Position numbers and translations under genes: made by a program
Notes under the pieces: model-generated
What the model saw: only the letters and a program-made list of their open reading frames with translations
Databases searched by the model: none
Told to the model about the DNA's origin: nothing
Origin: Bacteroidota bacterium
GTDB taxonomy: Bacteria; Bacteroidota; Bacteroidia; Chitinophagales; BACL12
DNA length: 64,000 nt
NCBI GenBank assembly: GCA_016706865.1
Contig: JADJIS010000003.1
Span: forward strand, 2,294,001 to 2,358,000
Direction: 5' to 3'
Shown: piece after piece, positions 44,712-54,420 of the stretch
How the letters are laid out: each line of letters starts with the position of its first letter
Numbering within the stretch: the stretch's first letter is position 1

Positions 44712-46613
44712 TTAAATATTATGTATAAATAATTTAATCTCGGTTCCTTTATCAGCGGCGGAATTAATATTTAACTTCCAATTGTGAAGCGCAGCTCTTT
44801 CTTTCATGTTTTTAAGCCCGTTGCCACCCGACCTATCAAGTTTAGATTCCGGATCAAATCCAATACCATTATCCTTTATCGACATGATCAATATATCTTT
44901 TGATCTTGAAAAATTGATATTTATCTGAGTAGCCGTAGCATATTTAACAGCATTATTAAGAGCCTCCTTAAAAATAAGATATAGATCACGTCGCTCTTCC
45001 ATTCCTATTTTTATATTTTCCAATTCTTTAAATACAGGCATTTGCAATTCAATTTTGTGCGTATTACATAAGCCGGAAGCGAAATTGAACATTCTATCTG
45101 CAATGTTTTCAAAAGAATCGTTTGATGGTTTAATAGCCCAAACTATATCACTCATATTATCGATCATTTCCCTGGAGCTTTCGCTCATAATAGATAAAAG
45201 AGAAGATGCGTCCGGATGTTGTTCTTTGATTTTTTCATTCACAATATCACTATACATTCGTATGCTGCTTAATGTTGATCCGATATCATCATGCAGATCT
45301 GCGGCAATACTGTTTCTTAATTGAAATTCTTTTAATTGTTGCTTTAGTGTATACCTGTTATAAATGGTAAATGCGGAAATAGCCAGCAAAATAAATCCGG
45401 CTATAAGAATATAATTTAAACTGTTTTTTCGTTTTATCAATTGTTCCTGAATTGCAGCATTTTCATTCAACAATTGAATGGTCTTTTCCTTTTGTGTTAC
45501 ATCAAATCGCGTTTGCATGGCAATAATATCTGCATTGAATTGTTGTTTATTCAATGTATCGTTAACGATTCTGTTTATTTCAAGAAAGTCGAATGCCATT
45601 TTATAATCTCCCGTTTTATAATAAGCCCTGGAAAGAATATCGCTGGAGGAGGCAATATGTTCGTTATATAAATTTCTTTTTGCAATATTATATGCATTTG
45701 TAGCGAATGGAATACTCAGTTCTGGCTTATTTAAACTTAAATTCACGTCAGCCAGTTGAGAATAGTTTCGCGCAATATCATTACTATCACGCTGGCCAAG
45801 GGCGAATTTAAGTCCCATGGAATAATATCTTTCTGCTTCAGTATATTTATTTTGTTCCATATAAACATCCCCAATATTGCCATGATACATCGACATGTTA
45901 TTCAAATCGTTAATACTATCCCCAATATTAATTGCTGAAAACAAGTTTTTTAATGCGAGATCATAATTTTTTTGATGTTTATAGATGTTGGCGAGGTTAT
46001 TAATTACAATTGAGGCCATTGCCATATTATTGATCTTATTATAAAGCACTAAAGCTTTATTATAATATTCAACACTTTTATCATACAATTCCTGATAATA
46101 ATATATGGAACCGATCGTTTGAAATATCCGTGCTTTTCTATCATCGTTATTTGCAATTTCAGCGTATACGGATGACGAATCACAATATTGCAGTGCCTTA
46201 TCAAATATTCGCAACTGCATATATATATCCGCTTTATTTAAATAGATAAGCGCCAAACGTTTAGGTTCCTTCTCTTTATAAGCATAAATAAGTGCGGAGT
46301 CCTGAAATATCAATGAAGAATCAAATTTGGCAGCAAACCCATAAGCCACCGATATATTTAAATAACAACCCGCAATCCCTTTATTCCAGCTAATTTCTTT
46401 TCCGAGTTCAACTCCTTTTCTTGCAAACTCCAATGCTTCCTGCTGATCCTGATGTACCACTAGACCTGCCAACATTCGATAGGCAACAACAGTATTGGTA
46501 TCCTTTACATTTAATGATACCACATTTCGTAAACTATCTGTATTTATCTTCTGAGTAATACCGGGAATACAACTCATTATTAAAATTCCGGCGATCAGGT
46601 TTTTGATTTTCAT
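44712..46613 (-). CDS. TPR-containing HisKA_3 sensor histidine kinase
   Basis: A 633-residue paralogue of the kinase at 37441. A signal peptide precedes roughly seven TPR helix pairs (residues 40-345). A coiled coil and one transmembrane helix (about 400-418) lead to HisKA_3 with H441 (RNSIAADLHDDIGSTLSSIRMYSDIV) and a HATPase_c (IFKEALNNAVKYA, IKDNGIGFD, GGNGLKNMKERA). The two TPR kinases align throughout the DHp domain. No response regulator is adjacent, so cross-talk with the regulator at 36745 is possible. Confidence 0.9.
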   Translation of the reverse strand: MKIKNLIAGILIMSCIPGITQKINTDSLRNVVSLNVKDTNTVVAYRMLAGLVVHQDQQEALEFARKGVELGKEISWNKGIAGCYLNISVAYGFAAKFDSSLIFQDSALIYAYKEKEPKRLALIYLNKADIYMQLRIFDKALQYCDSSSVYAEIANNDDRKARIFQTIGSIYYYQELYDKSVEYYNKALVLYNKINNMAMASIVINNLANIYKHQKNYDLALKNLFSAINIGDSINDLNNMSMYHGNIGDVYMEQNKYTEAERYYSMGLKFALGQRDSNDIARNYSQLADVNLSLNKPELSIPFATNAYNIAKRNLYNEHIASSSDILSRAYYKTGDYKMAFDFLEINRIVNDTLNKQQFNADIIAMQTRFDVTQKEKTIQLLNENAAIQEQLIKRKNSLNYILIAGFILLAISAFTIYNRYTLKQQLKEFQLRNSIAADLHDDIGSTLSSIRMYSDIVNEKIKEQHPDASSLLSIMSESSREMIDNMSDIVWAIKPSNDSFENIADRMFNFASGLCNTHKIELQMPVFKELENIKIGMEERRDLYLIFKEALNNAVKYATATQININFSRSKDILIMSIKDNGIGFDPESKLDRSGGNGLKNMKERAALHNWKLNINSAADKGTEIKLFIHNI

Positions 46614-46787
46614 GTTGAAATAGTATTAAAAGTCGTGGTTTTACTGATCTGATACAAAATCCAAACTTACAAGTTCTGTGGGTAAACGCAACATTAAAGT
46701 AATAGTAGCACCTTATTTTGCATAGGTGTATAATGCAAAAATATGTTTACTCTTTCATTAAAAAAACCTGTTTCTTAGCAAATAAAA

Positions 46788-48482
46788 TTATTCTTTTAAT
46801 ATCATAAATGAACCGGAATACGAATTTTCAGCTGTCCGTAACTGAATAAAATACAATCCATTATCGAGGCTCCTTGTTGTCAAAGTTAAATCATCACCTG
46901 AAAAATTTTGTTGGTCTATTACTTTTTTTCCATTCATATCATAAACAACATATTCGCCATTTTTAATATTATCAGGCAGGGTGATGAATATATTATCGGA
47001 AGTTGGATTTGGATAAATAGATAATGGATCAAAAGAATTTGAACCTACTATATTTTCTACAAGCATAGGCTCCAATTTAAATAAACCCCAATTTTCATCC
47101 CCGGTAGTGTCTATACCAAAAAAATATACATCACCATCCAAAAATGCGGTTGTTCTGAATGGAGAAGCTCCCGGATAAATAATTGTTGATGCTGCTGATC
47201 CACTGCACTGCATAATGCGATTTTGCATTGCAAAGTCCGAAACTTTTACGAGTGCACGGCAATAAAATTCGGGTCGGTCATCTTCGCTGTTAAAATTTGA
47301 AATTTCAGGAACAGAACCTAATCCTTCCAGTTCATATATCATAGAAGTTCCTGCAGTGGTGCCATCACTTTTGCATAATCCATATTTAGTAAATCCTTCT
47401 GCATTTCCGTAAAAATATAATGATCCATTTTTATTGTAAATAGATCTGGAGGTAAACATGGCCTGAATTTCATTATCTGTTTCTATAATCTCCGTTCCAC
47501 CAGGTGTTCCATCACTTTTCCAAAAAGCAGAATTATAATAATCACCATCAAAGGCATAAAAATAACAGTCGTCGTTAAAGTTTGTAAACCCGGTAACATT
47601 TTGCAAGGTATTATTTAAAGTTATAGTTCCGGCTGCTGTTCCATCAGTTCGGTATAAATAATATAAAACAGGTAATGTTTCATCTATTCTACCGGTAAAA
47701 TATAAATAGTTATCAATCACAGTAAATTGAGGATCGATACTGCTGGCATATCCATTATTCATCGCGCCATTTATTCCCGGAACTATATCTTTTATGATCA
47801 TTGTTCCGGCACCGGTTCCATCACTTTTATAAATTTCATATCCATAAACATCATCACGTGCGGTAAAAATTAAAGTGCCGTTAAAATTTATCAGATGTTC
47901 GGGATTAGATCCATAAATTCCATCCACCGAAATATCTTTTACCATTTCAGTGCCACCTTCGCTTCCATCGGTTTTCCAGAGTTCAAATCCGTGAGTGCCG
48001 TCGTTGGCGGCAAAAAATAATTCCCCATCCAATTCGGTAAAATAAGGATAATTAAATTCCGGATCAAAAAATCCATAAGGGCCGGGATTAATATCCTTTA
48101 ATATGTGTGTTCCGGCCTCCGTGCCATCCGTTTTCCAAATTTCCATACCATGAGCAAAGTCGTAGGCAAGAAAATATAATTCATTATTAAAAACTACCGG
48201 CATACGATCGGTATATTGTGGCCCCCAATAACTATTATCCAAAATACTTCCGCTTGTTCCCGGATTAATATCTTTCACCAAAACTGTTCCTGCTTCAGTT
48301 CCGTCGCTCGACCACAATTCGTAATCTTCCGGATTTGTGCCATCGTTTGCAAAAAATAATAATTTTTCGTTTACCGTGGCTAAATAGTCGTATCCATAAA
48401 ACGGTAATTTAACAGCACTGACCTGTGCATACATTTGTGTGATTATTAAACAGGAAATTCCAAAAATCAGATTTTTTTTCAT
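46788..48482 (-). CDS. Secreted ELWxxDGT-repeat protein with T9SS type A tail
   Basis: A 564-residue exported protein. After the signal peptide (ending YAQ) it contains eight recognisable ELWxxDGT units, each about 60 residues (for example ELWSSDGTEAGT, EIWKTDGTEAGT, ELWKTDGSEGGT, EIYKSDGTGAGT), which likely fold as propeller blades. The sorting domain occupies the last ~75 residues (LSIYPNPTSDNIFITLP to SGSFMILKE). ATG 48482 is preferred to an upstream TTG. The function is unknown. Confidence 0.85.
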   Translation of the reverse strand: MKKNLIFGISCLIITQMYAQVSAVKLPFYGYDYLATVNEKLLFFANDGTNPEDYELWSSDGTEAGTVLVKDINPGTSGSILDNSYWGPQYTDRMPVVFNNELYFLAYDFAHGMEIWKTDGTEAGTHILKDINPGPYGFFDPEFNYPYFTELDGELFFAANDGTHGFELWKTDGSEGGTEMVKDISVDGIYGSNPEHLINFNGTLIFTARDDVYGYEIYKSDGTGAGTMIIKDIVPGINGAMNNGYASSIDPQFTVIDNYLYFTGRIDETLPVLYYLYRTDGTAAGTITLNNTLQNVTGFTNFNDDCYFYAFDGDYYNSAFWKSDGTPGGTEIIETDNEIQAMFTSRSIYNKNGSLYFYGNAEGFTKYGLCKSDGTTAGTSMIYELEGLGSVPEISNFNSEDDRPEFYCRALVKVSDFAMQNRIMQCSGSAASTIIYPGASPFRTTAFLDGDVYFFGIDTTGDENWGLFKLEPMLVENIVGSNSFDPLSIYPNPTSDNIFITLPDNIKNGEYVVYDMNGKKVIDQQNFSGDDLTLTTRSLDNGLYFIQLRTAENSYSGSFMILKE

Positions 48483-48682
48483 GATCAAAAGTTTTATGGT
48501 AAATAAATAAACGATCTAACTATGCCTGTGGATCGCTGATTTTTCAAAAAAAAAATTTTATACAATTGAATATTGTTATTCGAAATTAATAAAATTATTG
48601 ATATGGCGATAAAAATTTAACCAATTATTGAATTTTACACTCCGGGCTAAACCTAAATCACCAATGTTTACCTAATTAAACC

Positions 48683-49390
48683 TTATCCTTGTTTTATACT
48701 CCAATCAACAGGATCTATACCATGCAAACGCAAATAATCATTTGTTTTACTGAAGTGTTTTGAACCCAAAAAACCATTATAAGCACTAAAGGGAGAGGGA
48801 TGTGTGGTTTTAAGGATCAAATGTTTTTCAGGATCTATCATCGATGCCTTTTGTTGGGCGTAATTCCCCCATAACAAAAAAACAAGATTTCTGCGCTCTG
48901 CATTGAGTTGCTGAATGGTTGCATCTGTAAAGTTTTGCCAGCCAATATGTTGATGACTGGCGGGTTTATCCTTTTCCACGGTGAGTATCGCATTCAATAA
49001 AAACACGCCCTGTTCAGCCCAACTTTCCAAAGAACCATGTTGAGGAGGGTCTATATTGAGGTCCGTTTTTAATTCTTTAAAAATATTTACAAGGGATGGT
49101 GGTGGTTTTACACCCCGTTGAACACTAAAACATAGACCATGAGCTTGTCCCGGGCCATGGTAAGGATCCTGACCAAGAATTACCACTTTTACTTTGTCAA
49201 AAGGTGTTAAATTATAGGCATTGAATATCCATTTGCCGGGAGGATAAACAAGCTGACCTTTTTGTTTTTCGCTTTCCAGGAAATGTTTTATCTGCTGAAA
49301 ATAAGGCGAAAAAAATTCCTTTCTTAATTTTTGCTTCCAGCTTGATTCAATTTGGATTTTGGCAAGTGATTGTTCTTCTGATTGATCCAT
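48683..49390 (-). CDS. ung: Uracil-DNA glycosylase
   Basis: A 235-residue family-1 glycosylase that excises uracil from DNA. It has VVILGQDPYHGPGQAHGLCFSV with the catalytic D75, the PPSLVNIFKEL segment, GVFLLNAILTVE, VFLLWGNYAQQK, and the Leu-loop HPSPFSAYNGFLGSKHFSKTN with the catalytic His. Length matches E. coli Ung. It is alone and divergent from the next gene. Confidence 0.96.
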   Translation of the reverse strand: MDQSEEQSLAKIQIESSWKQKLRKEFFSPYFQQIKHFLESEKQKGQLVYPPGKWIFNAYNLTPFDKVKVVILGQDPYHGPGQAHGLCFSVQRGVKPPPSLVNIFKELKTDLNIDPPQHGSLESWAEQGVFLLNAILTVEKDKPASHQHIGWQNFTDATIQQLNAERRNLVFLLWGNYAQQKASMIDPEKHLILKTTHPSPFSAYNGFLGSKHFSKTNDYLRLHGIDPVDWSIKQG

Positions 49391-49481
49391 ACACCCCTTT
49401 AGTTCTGCAATTTTAGAAAATTTAATGCAACTATTTCAACTATTAATGATTAATATCACTTTATTTGGGATAGTTTAATTT

Positions 49482-49489
49482 TACATTTG
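49482..49489 (+). promoter_or_regulatory. -7 promoter box before the GCS2/CBS gene
   Basis: TACATTTG exactly matches TAnnTTTG and lies 17 bp before the ATG at 49507. A TTTG 14 bp further up is too close for a good -33. Confidence 0.45.
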
Positions 49490-49506
49490 AGGATTAAGAC
49501 TGCACC

Positions 49507-51393
49507 ATGGGAGATACTAATGCCAAAATTAAGGGGACCAAGAGCAAATACATGCAATTTGTAAATGCATTACTCAACGACATTGAAGCATTAGAACAAA
49601 TGGTTAATGATCATGCATTTGACGGAGATATTGAAAGAATAGGTGCTGAACAGGAGATCTGTATTGTTAATGAAGAATGGAAACCTGCCAATAATTCTTT
49701 GGAAATATTGGCGGATATTAATGATCCTTGTTTTACAACTGAACTTGCAAAATACAACCTTGAAATAAATTTACACCCTATTGAATTAAAGGCCGGTTGT
49801 TTTTTAGCCATTGAAAAAGATCTTTCAGAAAAATTTTTCCGGGCACAAAGATCTGCAGAAAAATTAAATTCAAAACTCGTTTTGGCGGGAATATTACCTA
49901 CAATTTCGAGAAATGAAATTACACTTGATTATTTAACTCCACTTGACCGCTATCATCATTTAAGTAAAAAATTGCGCAATTTACGTGGAAGAAAATTCGA
50001 CCTGTATTTAAAAGGGGTGGATGAAATTCATATTCGTCATGATAGTATCATGTTTGAAGCCTGCAATACAAGTTTTCAATCACATTTGCAGATAAATCCC
50101 GAAGATTTTGTGCCGGCTTATAATTGGGCTTTAGCAATTTCGGCGCCGGTATTAGCAGTAACTTCTAATTCCCCTTTATTATTGGGAAAAGAATTATGGA
50201 GTGAAATTCGCATCGCATTATTTCAACAAAGTATTGATACACGACATAGCATTGATGAATTCAGAGAACAACGCCCAAGAGTTACTTTCGGAAAAGATTG
50301 GATCTATAAATCTATAACAGAAATTTACAAAGAAGATATAACTCGTTTTGAAGTATTAATGCCTGCAGAAATAAATGAAAATTCATTGGAGGATCTTAAA
50401 AATAATAAGATACCGGAATTGAAAGCATTGCGTTTGCATAATGGTACCGTTTACCGTTGGAATCGAATGTGTTATGGCATTTCTGATAATAAACCACATT
50501 TACGTATTGAGAACAGATATGTTCCCGCAGGGCCTACTATTCAGGATGAAATTGCCAATATGGCATTCTGGATCGGCTTGATGAAAGCCAGACCTGAAAA
50601 CACAAAAAAAATATGGGAACACTTTGATTTTAAGGATGTAAAATCCAACTTTTTTAAAGCGGCCCGTGCAGGAATTGAAAGTGTTTTTATTTGGAGGGAT
50701 AAAGCAATATCTGCAAAAGATCTAATATTAAATGAATTATTGCCACTTGCACATGAAGGTTTAAAGATTTCAGGAATTCCGGATGAGGAAATATTTTTAT
50801 ACCTCGGCATTATAGAAAAAAGGTTACATACTAATACAGGCGCACAATGGCAGGTAAATAATTTTCGCAAATTAAAAAAAGAAATAAATGTAAGTGATGC
50901 CGTAAAGGTGATCACCGAAAGTATGCACGCATATCAACAAATGAATACTCCTGTTTGCAATTGGGATTCAATAGATACTATAAAGGCCGTGAAACATCAA
51001 ATAAGTAACATGACCATTATCAAACAACTTATGAGCACCGATGTTTTAACAGTGTATCCTGACGATCCGATAGCTTTGGTAAAAAATATTATGATGTGGA
51101 ACGACGTAAACCATTTAATTATAGAAGATAAAAAAGGGAAATTAATGGGTGTAATTACTTCCGGACATTTAAAAGAATTATACGAAGCGCAGGAAAATAC
51201 AGATTCCATTCCCGTTAAAAAATTAATGCGCAAAGAAATACTCACCATCACTCCCGACACCGCAATTGAAGACGCATTAAAAATTATGCAAGACCACTGG
51301 ATCAGCAGTTTACCGGTTGTGCAGGATAATAAATTGATGGGCATAATTACGAAGAAAGATATGATGAGGTGGCTTGCTTTAAAGGGGACATAG
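49507..51393 (+). CDS. Fusion of a glutamate-cysteine ligase-like (GCS2) domain with two CBS domains
   Basis: A 628-residue cytosolic protein. Residues ~35-470 resemble the carboxylate-amine ligase family GCS2: IERIGAEQEICIVNEEW, YNLEINLHPIEL, IMFEACNTSFQSHLQ, and PHLRIENRYVPAGPT, with the Glu/His/Arg ligands expected for ATP and Mg. The last ~115 residues are two CBS domains (LMSTDVLTVYPDDPIALVKNIMMWN and LMRKEILTITPDTAIEDALKIMQ). CBS pairs bind adenosine nucleotides and regulate enzymes. The fusion suggests an amide-ligase reaction controlled by nucleotide level; the product is unknown. It stands alone. Confidence 0.8.
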   Translation: MGDTNAKIKGTKSKYMQFVNALLNDIEALEQMVNDHAFDGDIERIGAEQEICIVNEEWKPANNSLEILADINDPCFTTELAKYNLEINLHPIELKAGCFLAIEKDLSEKFFRAQRSAEKLNSKLVLAGILPTISRNEITLDYLTPLDRYHHLSKKLRNLRGRKFDLYLKGVDEIHIRHDSIMFEACNTSFQSHLQINPEDFVPAYNWALAISAPVLAVTSNSPLLLGKELWSEIRIALFQQSIDTRHSIDEFREQRPRVTFGKDWIYKSITEIYKEDITRFEVLMPAEINENSLEDLKNNKIPELKALRLHNGTVYRWNRMCYGISDNKPHLRIENRYVPAGPTIQDEIANMAFWIGLMKARPENTKKIWEHFDFKDVKSNFFKAARAGIESVFIWRDKAISAKDLILNELLPLAHEGLKISGIPDEEIFLYLGIIEKRLHTNTGAQWQVNNFRKLKKEINVSDAVKVITESMHAYQQMNTPVCNWDSIDTIKAVKHQISNMTIIKQLMSTDVLTVYPDDPIALVKNIMMWNDVNHLIIEDKKGKLMGVITSGHLKELYEAQENTDSIPVKKLMRKEILTITPDTAIEDALKIMQDHWISSLPVVQDNKLMGIITKKDMMRWLALKGT

Positions 51394-51540
51394 GACATAG
51401 GATAAAGGACATAGGACTGGATATAGGACATGGTAAAATTGACATAGGATTGGACACAGGACATAGGATAAAGGACATAGGACATAGGACCTAGGACGTA
51501 GGACATAGGACAGATATAGGACATTGTAAAATTGACATAG
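51394..51540. repeat. GGACATA heptamer array
   Basis: About 17 degenerate seven-base units (GGACATA, with variants GGATAAA, GGACCTA, GGACGTA) interrupted by two longer pieces containing GGTAAAATTGACATA. The array starts at the stop codon of the preceding gene. Confidence 0.88.
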
Positions 51541-51911
51541 GAAAACAAACGGTGGGATTTTGCTAAAATTTCGCAAGAAATTTAAACTCCTTTCTCCTCT
51601 CTCCTTTCTCCTTTTTAGTATCAGGAAAACAAATAGTGGAATTTTGCAAATTTCTTAATACGGAGCTAGTGAGGCTCTCGCTCCCAGCGAGGGTCTCACT
51701 AATGGTATAAACCAAAAAAATTTCGCAAGAAATTTAAACTCCTCTCTCCTTTCTCCTTTTTAGTATCAGGAAAACAAATAGTGGAATTTTGCAAATTTCT
51801 TAATACGGGGCTGGGGGGGCTTTCCCCCCCCGGGGGGGGCTCACTAATGGTATAAACCAAAAAAATTTCGCAAGAAATTTAAACTCCTCTCTCCTTTCTC
51901 CTCTCTCCTTT
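51541..51911. repeat. Composite structured repeat in 2.3 tandem copies
   Basis: Tandem copies start at 51565, 51717 and 51862 (unit ~145-152 bp). Each holds AAATTTC-GCAA-GAAATTT (a stem capped by a GCAA tetraloop), then AACTCC, a CTCCTTT tract, a GTATCAGGAAAACAAATAGTG-type spacer, a stem-loop (51668-51700; 51812-51841) and CACTAATGGTATAAACC. The third copy is truncated. A related copy is at 62041-62201. Confidence 0.85.
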
Positions 51912-52006
51912 TTTGAACAATCAATAAATATCAATAAAACGCATTTTCATCAAAACATTTTCCCTATTGAATTATTCATTGGAACAAACAGCTCCATGCC
52001 GACAAA

Positions 52007-52051
52007 ATTGTCAATTATCAATTGTCAATTATCAATCAGCCGCGGCTGATT
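52007..52051. repeat. ATTRTCA heptamers followed by an 18-bp palindrome
   Basis: Four units of ATTGTCA/ATTATCA (reverse complement of the NAATTGA unit) run into AATCAGCCGCGGCTGATT (52034-52051), a perfect palindrome. It lies 75 bp upstream of the prolyl oligopeptidase ATG. 51912-52006 shows no gene. Confidence 0.85.
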
Positions 52052-52126
52052 AAAATACGTTAAATAAGGCTTTAATCCTTGTGGCTTCAGTTCGCAACCC
52101 GTATTTTTACTGCAAATATTACACAA

Positions 52127-54298
52127 ATGAAAAACTATTTATTAATCGCTACAGCATGTTTAACAATGATCTCCTGTAAAACCAAAAGTGAACCGGAGGA
52201 AGTGGTTCAGGGTCCCGGAAAGGTGACTTATCCCGGAACTTTAACAACTGACTCTTCATCTAATTATTTTGGAACCACAGTTAACGATCCATATCGTTGG
52301 TTGGAAGCTGAAGCAAATGAAGATTCTGCTGTGCGAAACTGGGTAACTGCCGAAAATGATATTACCGGCGATTATCTTGCGCAAATTCCATATCGCGAAC
52401 AGTTAAAAACACGCCTTGCCGAATTGGTTAATTATCCTAAAATGGGAGTTCCTTACAGATCGGGAAAATATTATTTTTATACTAAACACGATGGTGTTCA
52501 AAACCAAAGTGTATCATATTATCGCGAAGGATTAGAAGGCCCGGAAAAAGTATTTATCGATCCGAATAAATTATCGGAAGGTGGAACTTTGGTGCAGAAT
52601 TTTGCTGGATTTTCCAACGACAGAAAATATCTTGCAATTACAGAGAGCGGAGCAGGAAGCGACTGGAGTAATATATTGGTTAAAGATGTTGCAAAAAATG
52701 AATATTTAACTGACAAATTGGAATGGACAAAATTTAGTGGTGCTGCCTGGGTTGGTGATGGATTTTATTATAGTGCATACGATAAACCGAGCAAAACATT
52801 TACAGGAAACAGTATCAATCAAAAAGTGTTTTTTCATAAATTAGGAACTCCGCAATCTACAGATAAATTAATTTATAAGGATCCTAAAAATCCGACTTTT
52901 TATTTGGGAGCACAAACAACCGAAGACGAACGTTATTTGTTTATTAATATTAGTCCTGGCACTTCAGGAAGTTCAATTTTATGGAAAGACCTTCGAATTC
53001 CAAATGATAATTTTAAAACCTTATTTGAAGGATTTGAAAATGAATACACTGTTTTGGATAATGATGATGATAAATTAATTGTTTTCACCAATCACAATGC
53101 ACCAAATTATAAAGTGGTTCAGGTTGATCCAAAAAATCCGGAACCTGAAAACTGGAAAGTGATTATCGCCGAACAGGATGAAATATTAAGTAATGTTTCT
53201 TTAGCAGGGGGAAAAATATTTGCGTCCTATTTAAAAGATGTTCGCCCAGTGGTATTCCAATTTTCCAGAACAGGAAAGGCGGAACGTCAGATCACATTAC
53301 CCAACGATGGAATTGGAGGAAATGTTGCTGGATTTAATGGTGAAAAAGATGATGAATTCGTATTCTTTTCCTTTACTACTTTTCTTTCTCCGGCCGACAT
53401 TTATAAATATGATATCAAATCAGGGAAATTAGATCTGTATAAAAAATCTGAAATAAAATTTGATGCTTCCGGTTATGAGATGAAACAAGTATTTTATTCC
53501 AGTAAAGATGGTACAAAAGTTCCGATGTTTATCGTGCATAAAAAAGGAATTGAATTAGATGGAAAAAATCCATGTTTATTATATGGTTATGGTGGATTTA
53601 ATATCGCTCTTCCTCCAAATTTTAATACTGCTCGTTTAGCAATGCTTGAACAAGGATTCGTGTATGCAGTTGCAAATATTCGCGGAGGTTCAGAATATGG
53701 TGAAGCCTGGCATGAGGCTGCAATGTTTGAAAAGAAACAAAATGTTTTCGACGATTTTATTGCCGCTGCAGAATATTTAATTAATAAAGGATATACTTCC
53801 AATACCAAGCTCGCCATTTCAGGAAGAAGTAACGGCGGATTATTGGTTGGTGCGTGTATGACACAACGTCCCGATCTTTATGCAGTTGCTTTACCGGGTG
53901 TTGGTGTTATGGATATGTTGCGTTATCATAAATTTACAGTTGGACATGGCTGGATAACAGAATATGGTTGTGCCGACAGTTCTGCTGAGGCATTTAATTA
54001 TTTACATAAATATTCGCCACTGCATAATTTAAAAGCAGGAACAAAATATCCTGCAACTTTGGTTACAACAGCCGATCATGACGATCGTGTAGTTCCTGGT
54101 CACTCCTTTAAATATGCCGCAGCATTGCAAGCAGCACAGGCTCCTGACGGTGCTCCTTGTTTGATCCGCATTGATACCGAGGCAGGACATGGTGCAGGAA
54201 AACCACTTGCAAAAATTATTCAGGAGGATGCCGATTGGATAAGTTTTACCATGTGGAACGTTGGCATCAAACATCTTACATTAAAAGACAAACCGTAA
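52127..54298 (+). CDS. Prolyl oligopeptidase (S9A) lipoprotein
   Basis: A 723-residue serine peptidase cleaving after proline. The leader ends LTMISC, a lipobox with Cys17. The N-terminal PYRWLEAEAN and the beta-propeller lead to the catalytic domain LLYGYGGFNIALPPNF and VANIRGGSEYGEAWHEA. The nucleophile S568 is in SGRSNGG, the Asp in TTADHDDRVVPGHSFKYAAALQ and the His in EAGHGAGKP. ATG 52127 is preferred to an upstream start because it begins the leader. Being lipidated, it probably faces the periplasm or the surface. Confidence 0.93.
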   Translation: MKNYLLIATACLTMISCKTKSEPEEVVQGPGKVTYPGTLTTDSSSNYFGTTVNDPYRWLEAEANEDSAVRNWVTAENDITGDYLAQIPYREQLKTRLAELVNYPKMGVPYRSGKYYFYTKHDGVQNQSVSYYREGLEGPEKVFIDPNKLSEGGTLVQNFAGFSNDRKYLAITESGAGSDWSNILVKDVAKNEYLTDKLEWTKFSGAAWVGDGFYYSAYDKPSKTFTGNSINQKVFFHKLGTPQSTDKLIYKDPKNPTFYLGAQTTEDERYLFINISPGTSGSSILWKDLRIPNDNFKTLFEGFENEYTVLDNDDDKLIVFTNHNAPNYKVVQVDPKNPEPENWKVIIAEQDEILSNVSLAGGKIFASYLKDVRPVVFQFSRTGKAERQITLPNDGIGGNVAGFNGEKDDEFVFFSFTTFLSPADIYKYDIKSGKLDLYKKSEIKFDASGYEMKQVFYSSKDGTKVPMFIVHKKGIELDGKNPCLLYGYGGFNIALPPNFNTARLAMLEQGFVYAVANIRGGSEYGEAWHEAAMFEKKQNVFDDFIAAAEYLINKGYTSNTKLAISGRSNGGLLVGACMTQRPDLYAVALPGVGVMDMLRYHKFTVGHGWITEYGCADSSAEAFNYLHKYSPLHNLKAGTKYPATLVTTADHDDRVVPGHSFKYAAALQAAQAPDGAPCLIRIDTEAGHGAGKPLAKIIQEDADWISFTMWNVGIKHLTLKDKP

Positions 54299-54318
54299 AA
54301 TAATTTTTTTAACACATT

Positions 54319-54353
54319 GAAAGAGCGGGGTTTATACTCTCGCTCTTTTTTTT
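54319..54353 (+). terminator. Terminator after the prolyl oligopeptidase gene
   Basis: AAAGAGCG pairs with CGCTCTTT around a 13-base loop, followed by five more T. Confidence 0.8.
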
Positions 54354-54420
54354 GTGCCATTAATTTTCTCGTCATCATTAAAAATTATTAATATTGTAGA
54401 CAATTCTAATCCACACAATT

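Noticed and set aside
51541..51911. CRISPR-like array
   Set aside because: Units are ~145 bp and nearly identical throughout, with no short repeat plus unique spacer structure and no cas genes.
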